Shown here: positions 55,648-64,000 of the stretch, one piece after another
How the letters are laid out: each line of letters begins with the position of its first letter
Numbering within the stretch: position 1 is the first letter of the stretch
Source of the DNA: Platanthera guangdongensis
Lineage: Eukaryota > Streptophyta > Magnoliopsida > Asparagales > Orchidaceae
Direction of reading: 5' to 3'
Length of the DNA stretch: 64,000 nt
Assembly: GCA_039583875.1 (NCBI GenBank)
Contig: CM077162.1
Span: 67,205,259-67,269,258, forward strand
The notes under the pieces: model-generated
Seen by the model: only the letters and a program-made list of their open reading frames with translations
What the model was told of the DNA's origin: nothing
Database searches by the model: none
Program-made: the position numbers and the translations under genes

Positions 55648-57374
55648 CCTGCTTTATTTTTCTTTCGGATTGTAGTCTGCCCCATTGTATCTTTTCTTTT
55701 TATCATTTTATTTTTCCTTGTCATGTATCGTTTTTTTTTTTTAAATAATCATAAAAAAAAAAAACAAAAATTATGTTTTGCTTCAGCTTTGTCTTCCAGG
55801 TACATTTTGGTGCTGCATGACCCGCTTCAGGGAAGTCTCCTAAATTTTCTCTTTATTTATTTCTTTTTCATTGGGGACAATGTCTTATTTAAGTATGGGG
55901 GGATAGTTTTCTAGCAAAACATACAAAATTTATGTTATTATTTTTTTTTATTTTTTTTACAAAAAAAAAAAACAAAAAAAACAAAAAAAAAAAAAGGGGG
56001 GTAAATTTTCAAACTAGAGAAATCTGTATTTCTATATTTACTCACTTGCGCAATCTTTAGTATTCGACTTTTACATAGTGATTAGAATATTTTGATGTTT
56101 AAATTGAAATCTGAATTTTGGAGTAAAACTGTTGGCCATGCTGTGTTTCTAGTCAAGTGCACGTGTAAGTAGAATTTTATGTAGATTTAAATGTTTAGCA
56201 TATAATTAGATTTTCATTTTTCTAAATGCGTGGAAATGTTTTATTTTACTTTCACTTTGAAAACCGGTAAAATCTAAAAAAAAAACTTTAGGTGAGTAAG
56301 TAGAAGTTTACTAGAGAGATATTTCACGGATCAAGAAAGAGATATTCTTTCTCGATGTCTAGAACTTGCCCTCTAACTATTCTCAAGACTTTGCATAAGT
56401 TAAACTCATTAGCATAGATATGATTTAGGCAGATCTTTTGGGCAGTTTGAGACTTTGCACCCTTACCTAAAATTTTATCTTTGTCAAGCCATTTTTGAGT
56501 CTATTATCTTATCTTTTTGTTTTAGCCCCACCAAGTATTTTACCAAAGCCTAAAAAGCAACCTAATTGCACACTTAAAACCAAGCTTGCACATAGATATA
56601 CAAAAACAGTTTGTGAGTGATTAGCAGACTTTTTATTGTTGGTGGCTCTTTTTGTTTTTCTCTTAAAAATTCAAAACAAAAGTTGATTTTCATTTCCTCT
56701 TCAAAATAAAAAGAAAAAAAAAGAAAAAAAAAAGGGGAAAAAAATTTTGAAGAGGTAGAAGGAAATCTTCGGCTTGATGTGAGAATTGAAAAAAAAAAGG
56801 AAATTAAAAAAAAAAGAGAAAAAAAAAGGGATTAGGATTTTGGCTGCGTTCTTAAAGCCATGATAAATTTTTATGTGCAAGGTTTCTCTAGGTTTTGGTG
56901 TGACTAAGCCATCATTCTTATCTTTCACCATCCTCACCAAAAGCCTAAGCCTACGTTTCTACCTAATTAAGTCCTTCTGATTTATGTTTATAAGTTAAAC
57001 TAGTGCCGTGGCGAGAATGTGAAAGGGCAAGCCTATGGCCATCGACATTGATGGATTTCTTTGGAGGGTATCTTGATCTTCGTTCGTGCAATGTTATCTT
57101 AGTACACACGCTACACTCTCCCTGAATATAATTTTAAGATTTACCGGATTTTCATTTTACAAAGTAATAATAATAATGGAAACACATTTTAAGAAAAATA
57201 AAAACCTAACTTGTATGCTGAGTGAGTTTTTCTACTAAAATAGCTACGAGCATAGGCATAAGACTTCGCATTTTACTCCTTAGGTTCACTTTTCTTTTCT
57301 AGCATTTAAATTTTTCTACTCTCCATGTGAAGTTGTTTGCTCGGGACGAGCAAACGAGTAAGTATGGGGGTATT
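55648..57374 (+). other. Athila 3' non-coding region: internal purine tract, hairpin, polypurine tract
   Basis: 1.7 kb AT-rich, with many A and T homopolymers. An internal purine run AAGTATGGGGGGATAG (55891-55906) closely copies the terminal one, AGTATGGGGGTA (57361-57372), which primes plus-strand synthesis. Just before the latter is a perfect 8-bp hairpin TTTGCTCG-GGA-CGAGCAAA (57336-57354). No gene seen. Confidence 0.8.
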
Positions 57375-59041
57375 TGATAACTCTAATTTTGTCCAAGTTT
57401 TTATATTATTTTATTTAATAATTAATTAGTTTATAATTATATTTTGTAATTTTATTATTGAATTTTTCTAATTTCTTATTTCAGGGCAATCTGGGCTGCA
57501 AATTTCAATTTGGAGTCTATAGGGTTGACCAGGAGACAAAACAGGGCAAAAGCGATAATTTTTCAAAAGACACGCCACAGTCACGGGCGTGACCGACATG
57601 GTCACGGGCGTGACATCCTGGCGAGAACCCGGCTCGTGGAAGGAGTTACCTGCCACGTCAATTAAAATTACACGCCTTAAGGTCACGGGCGTGACCATCA
57701 TTACACGGGCGTGTACTCCAGGCGTGACATCCAGTGCCCTGCCCTGATTTCCAGTCAACGGCAGTTTTACTTTGCAACAAGTCACGAGCGTGACACATTT
57801 GACACGGGCGTGACATACCCCGTGACTGCCCCGTGCCGACTTAATGCTGCAGTTTCAGTCGCTGGGAGTTTTCTCAAGACACGCCCATGGTCACGGGCGT
57901 GACCAGGGGCGTGACCCCTCCAACAACGGCCGGAGTTATTCCCGCAGTTTCTGCTTCCCGCCGTTTTTCTACAACCGTCAAGACACGCCCTAGGTCACGG
58001 GCGTGACCTAGGGGCGTGACCAGCAAATTAACGACTTTTGGCGGTTTCGCGCCAACGTTCAGAAGACTTGAAGACGACGGTTCCGAGACCGACACGCCCT
58101 AGGTCACGGGCGTGACCTAGGGGCGTGACCACCCAGCAACTTTTTCTATAAATTCCAGACAGTTTCAGATGGCCGAGGAGGAGATTTTTGGGAGCTTAGT
58201 TCTGTTCTATTTACGGTTTTTCCTGCATTTTCAATTTCTAGTGTAATCTTTATTTTTCAAGTCTTTTCTTAAATCATGTCTTTCTTTATGCTTTCATGTA
58301 ATACTCCCATCATGATGAGTAGCTAATTTCCCAATTAGCACTTGATCATGATGAACTTTGGAATGGAATAAAATTCTTATTTTTGTCTCAATTTAGCAAG
58401 CATTCTATTTTCTAAACTTTGATTTATCTTTGATTTAAATTTTCTTCGAATTCATAAGTTGCAAATTATGTTTATTCGAGCTTAGATTCGTATCCTAGAT
58501 TTACCGAGAGGTTGTGGATACGAGTAGATCACTCAAGGATAAAGAGAATTTCTTGCACCCCTCGAGAGAGGAACGCAAAATTCTTCCGCCTTGGAGTCAA
58601 CTCCATTAGTGAGGTTCACCGCCTAAAGCAAGCTTAGGTCTTTCGACTGGCCGAGAGGTCTTAATCGATCTACCTAAGGTTAGTCGAGTGCGTATTCTCG
58701 AGAGAGGCGCTTCGTAACTTTGGAACCTCCGCGGTCGAAGTTAATAATTTAGATGCTTGTGCTCTTTAATTTCGTGGATTTTATTCTAGCCCAAAGGGAT
58801 TCTAGATCAAGTGCTAGCCTTTTATTCATCGAATTTCTCCTCTTCATTTAACGTTCGTTTTCGTTTTTTTCGCAAAACCAACTTTCCGATCGATAAAATA
58901 ATAGTTCGTCCTTGTGAGTACAAATACTCAACGGTCCCCGAGTTTAAATACGATATTCCATATACTAAATTTCGATAGGTGCACTTGCCTAGTTGAGAGT
59001 TTAGTTTGGATCATTTTTCAAAACTTATAAAATCCCCATCA
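57375..59041 (+). repeat. 3' LTR of Athila
   Basis: 1667 bp and almost identical to the 5' LTR. Differences seen: G-to-A in a CACGGGCGTG word (about 57786), C-to-A near 57947, C-to-T near 58163, C-to-T near 58238 and one extra T near 58257. It ends CCCCATCA, then the AAGCC duplication (59042-59046). Confidence 0.96.
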
Positions 59042-59046
59042 AAGCC

Positions 59047-59362
59047 CTATCGGCCGACCGATCAGAGGTCTAGAAACTCAGAGCCTTATTGTGAATTCCA
59101 CAAAGAGTCAGGCCATCGAACAGAAGACTGCCGAGCATTCCGCCAGCTTGTGCAAAGGATGCTCCGGCAAGGCAAGATGCATGACTTGCTTCCTAAAGAA
59201 GATCGCCCTGATCCATCAACTTCAAAGGGCAAAGAAATTTCAGACGCTCCTTGCTCCTCAAGAGGAGTGAACCACGTCGAAGAGCCTCCCCTCCTCGTTG
59301 TTCACCCAACCGTCGAATGCTTCGATGCCAATGACGAGGGTATACTGGGAAGGCTATTCTAA
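59047..59362 (+). pseudogene. gag: gag of gag-only element, second part (zinc finger)
   Basis: Continues the frame cut at 46217: PYRPTDQRSRNSEPY, then YCEFHKESGHRTEDC (CX2HX4HX4C, the finger form of Tat/Athila-side Gag), LVQRMLRQGKMHDLL, and a TAA at 59360-59362. No stop lies between the insertion point and this terminator, so gag was open. No protease motif follows. Confidence 0.88.
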
Positions 59363-60745
59363 GCTAGCGATGGACTTCACAGTCCTCCGAAGCTCTTTAC
59401 AACCTACAGGGGTTATCTCAACCTTACTCTCTCCTTTTCAAACATTTTCATTACAACACTTCTCAGTGTTCTTTACTTGATTTCCAGCAAAGCTTTTATT
59501 CAGGGATCTCGTACTGACACAGTTCCCTTCTTGTGTTGCTCCTTCCTCTCTTCTCCCTCTCTTAGGATCGTTACGCTAATGAGATTTCGCCGATCCTGAA
59601 ACGTTCCCTCCGTAGTTTGTTCTCGCACTACCGCTTCGACCACACATGGCGGGAGTATACCCATGTGTGTAGTGGGAGCAGTTCATTCTACGATTATGGG
59701 CTTCAGACTTAGGATCCTAGCCAACATCTGACACAGAGTGTGTGCTAGGGGAGCCCCATGTGTTAACTCTGTTGTGCGTCCTATAGGATACACTACGGTT
59801 AGGATGATCTTCGCTGGACAAGCAATGGCGATCAAGCGTAGCCTTGTCTCTTTGCTCATCCTTCAACTGTGGTGGCCAAAGCACTCTCCGGTATCCTCGA
59901 TCCGTGCCTTCTCGGGTTCGCAACTTCACTGATCAATATACAGACAAGATAGGCCTCTTGGCGCAACCCGTCTCATTGATCAGTGATGCTTGTACCCAAG
60001 GCGAGAGAGCGGTCCTTCTAGCGGTCCTTCTCAGGACCTTTCCCTTGCTTTCCTCTTTTGTGCCCTCCTTGAGGATGCGCGGCCAGCCCGCTTTGAGCAG
60101 GATCATGCTCAGAATGGTTTTTTGGGCAAGTGATGCATAAGGCCCACGGGGAACACCTGTGGCAGCATTCAACCCTCCTTAGTCATTCCGAACATGGACC
60201 TCTTTTTCCTTTTCCCTCCTCCTTGAGGATGCGCGGCCAGCCCGCTTTGAGTAGGACTGTACTCGGGATGATTTTTCGGGCAAGTGATGCATAAGGCCCA
60301 CGGGGAACACTTGTGGCAGCATTCAACCCTCTTTAGTTATTCCGGGTACAGACCTCCTTTTCTCTCTTCCCTCCTTTCACAGGTGAACAGGTTAATCCAA
60401 CCTACCAAAAGGATTTCCAGCCATGTCAATAGCTAGTGCTCGATTCATTAATCTGTACTTCGTGATAATGTTCATCGGTCATTTCTCTTGCTACTTGGTC
60501 ATATCGACCCTATCTCATCAACCTTCATGGGTTATCTCAAAAAGATTTTCAGCAATCACTTTGCTTATGCTCACCTCATATACTTTGCCTACTCAAGCTC
60601 TATCATACGGAGATTCACAGAGCCACTCATTATTCTTGCCAAATTCTAATGGCGTCAAACATTAATCGAGTCATATCAACATTTTTGGTATGGTTCGGGT
60701 GCGGTTATCCTCGCGTCTTATTTGCTTCTAATCTATCTCCTCACA
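59363..60745 (+). other. Non-coding 3' half of gag-only element, first part, with 154-bp tandem duplication
   Basis: No pol motif on either strand. Two copies of a 154-bp unit (60064-60217 and 60218-60371, beginning CCTCCTTGAGGATGCGCGGC) differ at a few bases. The frame at 59298-59480 and others are short and without recognisable content. Confidence 0.75.
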
Positions 60746-60746
60746 G

Positions 60747-61389
60747 AGGTTAGCAAACCCTTGCAAGCCTTCTCCATTCAGGTACTTGCAAGCTCCATTC
60801 ATATGCAAATTGTCTGCTTCTAACTTTTCTCTTTGTAGAGAACAACAGACACCTGCAAGCCTCATCCAGGTACTTGCAGTTTAAATCATTATTTTATCTC
60901 TACTGCTTACTCTTCACTTTGCAGTGGTTAGCAGACATCTGCAAGTCATTCAGGTACTTGCAGCTTATCTCTATATACAATATCTGCCTCTAACTCTCTT
61001 CTTGCAGAAGTCACCAACACTTGCAAGCTCCATTCAGGTACTTGCAAGTTACTTTCATGTACTATGCATACTCTTAACTCTTCTTTCGCAGAGACCACCA
61101 AAGATTTGCAAGTTCCTTCCAGGTACTTGTAACTCATTTTTTCTGCCCTTGTATACTCTTTTCCCTTCTCTTTTTGCAGAGAATGACAGGTGCTTGCAAG
61201 CCTCTATCAGGTACTTGCAAGTTATTATGCCTTTCTGTTTTCCCTCACTATTGCTTTGCAGAACTTTACAGGAGAAGCGCCTTCTTCGTTTTGCAAAATC
61301 AAACTCAGGTACACACTCGATGTACCACTCATACGTGCTTACCCTTAATTTTCCTCTTGTAGGAAAATAAAACAGGAAACACCAAGCTT
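60747..61389 (+). repeat. Tandem array of mini-exon-like units (CTTGCAAG repeats)
   Basis: Unit length about 85 bp. Each unit has a T/C-rich stretch ending in CAG or TAG, a block of about 27-47 nt containing TTGCAAG and ending CAG, then GTACTTGCAA. Candidate blocks: 60747-60781, 60839-60869, 60925-60953, 61008-61037, 61092-61122, 61180-61210, 61262-61308 and 61363-61389. CTTGCAAG is self-complementary, so the array may also be read as a palindrome array. Splicing is not shown. Confidence 0.8.
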
Positions 61390-61517
61390 GTAAGGAGGGG
61401 CTTCAGGTTCTATCTCTCCTTGCTTCCCCCTCTCTTTCCTTTGGGGTGGATCACGATTTTCGTGGGTCTCCAACTTTTTCGAAGTTCCCTTCGGAACTTA
61501 AAAAAGTGCGGGGATTA

Positions 61518-63247
61518 TGTTAACCTAGAAATCGGCGATCCTTCCCAAGGTGGCCAGCTGGCTAGTCGCGACCCTTAGGTTCTCCCTTTTGATCGCGACA
61601 AGTCCCCGCGTATGCGGACAGTTTTCCCTGTCCGCCTAGGTTTCCTAGCAACCGCGTGTCCTGCGGGATGGCGGGCTGTTCCCATGGCTCACCCTCGCGG
61701 GACATGCAGTTAGGTCCGCTAATCGTGCAGTGCTTTTCCTTGCAGGAGTTCGCCAACAGCACCACCGGGAGCGACCTCCTAATCAGCCCAAGGAGCGGCA
61801 GTCTCCTGCCGCCATCCGTCGGGGTCGCCCACCAGGGGCGACCTCCCTGCTGCCCGAGAGGCGGCGGCCTCCTGCCGCCGTCCGCCGAGGCCGCCCACCC
61901 TGGGCGGCCTCTGCCCGTCAGCCGGGCGGACTCCCCCCGGAGTCCGCCCAGGCCGCCCGCAAGGGGGCGGCCAGGCCCGCCGGGCGGACTCCCCCTGGAG
62001 TCCGCCCAGGCCGCCCGCTAGGGGGCGGCCCCGGCATCCTGCCGGGCGGACTCCACCCTGGAGTCCGCCCAGGCCGCCCGCTAGGGGGCGGCCTCCGGTC
62101 AGCCGGGCGGACTCCCCCCGGAGTCTGCCCAGGCCGCCCGCAAGGGGGCGGCAAGGCCCGCCGGGCGGACTCCCCCTGGAGTCCGCCCAGGCCGCCCGCT
62201 AGGGGGCAGCCCCGGCACCCTGCCGGGCGGACTCCACCCTGGAGTCCGCCCAGGCTGCCCGCTAGGGGGCGGCCTCCGGCCTGCCGGGCGGACTCCTCCC
62301 GGAGTCCTCCCAGGTCGCCCGCTAGGGGGTGACCTCCAGTTCTCTGCAGGTGGGCCCTTCCGCTTGCTTCCTCAGTCAACAGTGGCGGACGCAAAATCTC
62401 AGTCCGCGGAGTCCGCGCAGGTCGTCATGCTGATGTCACTGGGCCCCGCTTCTTCAAGAACTTCCCTGGGCCTATAAATACCCCCTGAAGCCTCTCATTC
62501 AGGGATCCTGGTGGTGGAGGCAAGTCTTGCCAGCTGCCCCTGCGGACTCCGTTTTCCAGTCCGTCATCACCTCTCCAGCAAGCTCTGCGGACTCAGTTTC
62601 CTGTCCACGCAGTCCTCCACAGCTTCAGCAGCTTGCCAGCAGACTCTGCAGACTCAGTTTCCCAGTCCTCCAGCAGCTAGCAGACTATTTTACTTAGTCT
62701 CTGACAGCTTCTCCTCTCTGCTTTCTGGCACTTTCTCCTCCTTTAGCCGCCAGCTTCTCCTTGTACCCTTTAAGTGATTTTGTTGTAAAGGTGTACTTGT
62801 AAGCTTGTAACCTCTAGCTTTTAATAAAAGGAAAGCCCGTCGCAGGAGTGGCATTTAGGCCGCGACGGGCGAAGTGTGTTGTTGCCGCTGCTAGCGGCCC
62901 CTTCTTCTCTCCTCTGCTCAGCAAGCCTTGCTCCTCTGCTCAGCAAGCCTTGCTCCTCTGCTCAGCAAGCCTTGCTCCTCTGCTCAGCAAGCCTTGCCCT
63001 CAGCTCAGCTCAACTCTCCTCGGCTTTCAACCTGCAAGTGCAACCGTTGCGATTACTGTCTGCTCGACCGTTCTCGGTCTCCTCCTCTTCCCCTCTTGAT
63101 CAACCCTCTCTGTTGATCAAGGCTCGCCTCTTCTCTCAAGCCTCTCCCTTCCTCCGCAACCTTCTCCTTCATCCTCACCTAGCCTGTGAGGCCCAATCAC
63201 CCCCTCGGTGATAGCTATCCCCCCGGTGCCATTTTCGTGCATCAACA
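61518..63247 (+). repeat. 3' LTR of gag-only element
   Basis: 1730 bp, preceded by a purine run (GTGCGGGGATTA). Same order of features as the 5' LTR but seven instead of nine hairpin units (61918-62330), which accounts for the 121-bp length difference. TATA at 62473-62480. Substitutions versus the 5' LTR are clearly more frequent than between the Athila LTRs. Confidence 0.93.
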
Positions 63248-64000
63248 TTTGTGGTGTTCAAGGAGCTAGTGGAGGGCCGACTTAGCTTGCGGATCAAGAA
63301 GTTTAGAACAGACAACGATGGTGAGTTTGTCTCCTTCGAGTTTTCTAACTTCTACAAGAAGCACGAGATCCAAATAGAGCTCACTTGTGCTCATACTCCA
63401 TAACGAAATGGAGTAGCGGAGCGGAAGATCCGTCATCTGATGGAAACCTGAAAGCGTTGGCTTCATGCGAAAGACATTCCTATGTCCTTCTGGGCAGAGG
63501 GGATGTCTTGTGCTTCTTATATCATCAATCGAATGCCGCTCAGCCCAATCAACATGAAGTCTCCCTTTGAAATATTGCTGAAGGAGAAGCCAAGCATGGA
63601 ACACCTTCGGCTGTTTGGATCAACTTGTTATGTGCATGTCCCGGATGCTTCATGGACCAAGCTTGATGCAAAGGCAAAGAAGCTTGTCTTTATTGGCTAT
63701 GATGAGCAAAAGAAGTGATGGAAATGTGTGGATCCTGTGATGAAGAAGTTTGTTGTTTCAAGAGATGTGGTCTTGACGAACTGACGTCGTATGGAGGTGA
63801 GTCAGTTGAACTACCAGAGAGCAAGATTGATGAAGAGAAGAAGGTGGCTGCTGAACTTATGGAAGAGGAGCTTGCTGTTTCACCAGCAGATCCTGTTACT
63901 ACAAGCTATGGTGCTGAGGTTTCTAGCTCAGAAAGCAGGGGGAGCATTGCTCAAAGCTTGCCCGAAGTTGGAGTTAAGCCTGAAGAAGCAACGGAGGTTG
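63248..64000 (+). pseudogene. pol: Outer copia integrase, core and C-terminal part
   Basis: Resumes exactly where 42960 stopped: VFKELVEGRLSLRIK, FRTDNDGEF (second catalytic Asp), RNGVAERKIRHLMET (catalytic Glu), then FWAEGMSCASYIINRMP, SPFEILLKEKPS, LRLFGSTCYVHVP and KKLVFIGYDEQKK, the usual end of copia integrase. An acidic Ser/Glu-rich linker follows to the window edge. Stops at about 63402, 63451 and 63716 fit CAA-to-TAA or change of a TGN codon. RT should follow beyond 64000. Confidence 0.88.

Larger units (their letters stand above)
46218..59041 (+). mobile_element. Athila (Ty3/gypsy) element, young, nearly intact
   Basis: 12,824 bp with 1666- and 1667-bp LTRs that differ by about four substitutions and one 1-bp indel by eye. 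Perfect AAGCC duplication (46213-46217, 59042-59046). Primer site for tRNA-Asp, gag-pol with complete motifs and a single frameshift, a hairpin-array spacer, then an env-like ORF and a polypurine tract. Using the often-quoted plant rate of 1.3e-8 substitutions per site per year, the LTR difference suggests roughly 0.1 million years (inference only). Confidence 0.96.
42961..63247 (+). mobile_element. Gag-only (TR-GAG type) gypsy element
   Basis: LTRs 42961-44811 and 61518-63247 begin TGTTAACC and end CATCAACA. The target duplication TTTGT is perfect (42956-42960 and 63248-63252). The internal part has a primer site for tRNA-Phe and one gag gene and, once the nested Athila is removed, no protease, RT, RNase H or integrase. 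The original length was about 7.46 kb. Elements with LTRs and only gag are known in plants as TR-GAG and must borrow enzymes from a partner. The gag and its CX2HX4HX4C finger suggest a Tat/Athila-side gypsy partner. Confidence 0.88.
25898..64000 (+). mobile_element. Outer Ty1/copia element, host of two nested stacks (3' end beyond window)
   Basis: The visible own sequence is in three pieces: 25898-27787 (LTR, primer site, gag start), 41415-42960 (gag, protease, integrase N part) and 63253-64000 (integrase core and C part). They follow one another in copia order on the same strand. The second and third pieces join in frame when the gag-only element and one TTTGT copy are removed. RT, RNase H and the 3' LTR must lie to the right of the window. 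Many stops show it is old. Clade uncertain, perhaps Tork-like. Confidence 0.88.

Overview
The window is a slab of plant nuclear heterochromatin made almost entirely of LTR retrotransposons stacked inside one another. I see no convincing host gene, tRNA or rRNA. The plant assignment rests on the lineages present (Sirevirus copia elements with env-like ORFs, a chromodomain Tekay/Del-type gypsy element, an Athila gypsy element) and on primer-binding sites matching plant tRNA-iMet, tRNA-Asp and tRNA-Phe. I cannot name the species.

Layout. (1) 1-2636: 3' end of a Sirevirus-like copia element (env-like ORF tail, polypurine tract, 3' LTR). (2) 2637-15531: a second, decayed Sirevirus with both LTRs, gag, pol and an env-like ORF that carries an antisense scrap of a gypsy reverse transcriptase. 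(3) 15532-25897: degenerate non-coding DNA, mostly fragments of gypsy LTRs in both orientations, including a head-to-head pair around a perfect hairpin at 21034-21064. (4) 25898-64000 and beyond: an old copia element, cut into three visible pieces by two nested stacks. Stack A (27788-41412) is a minus-strand Tekay-type chromovirus with a solo LTR of a related family (29790-32443) inside its 3' LTR. Stack B (42961-63247) is a gag-only gypsy element (TR-GAG type, tRNA-Phe primer) with a young Athila element (46218-59041) inside its gag.

The boundaries are well supported: TTTGT duplications flank the gag-only element, AAGCC flank Athila, CCCTT flank the solo LTR, and an imperfect GTGGT/GCGGT pair flanks Tekay. 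Removing the gag-only element or Athila leaves the interrupted reading frame open. Relative ages follow the nesting: the Athila LTRs differ by only four substitutions and one 1-bp indel by eye, the gag-only LTRs by more, and the Tekay LTRs by more still. The two Sireviruses, the outer copia and Tekay are full of stop codons, many explained by C-to-T or G-to-A changes as expected for methylated DNA.

The most interesting signal is not a gene. Almost every LTR family here carries an array of short CpG-rich palindromes or hairpins, each family with its own sequence: GTGTCGACAC, TCGTCGA/TCGACGA, CACG-GG-CGTG with variable but matching flanks, and GGGCGGACTCC/GGAGTCCGCCC. In the CACGGGCGTG class the flanking arms change from unit to unit yet stay complementary within a unit. 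A second unusual signal is a run of about eight mini-exon-like units (60747-61389), each a roughly 30-nt block between a pyrimidine-tract/AG and a CAG-GTAC junction, in the non-coding 3' half of the gag-only element.
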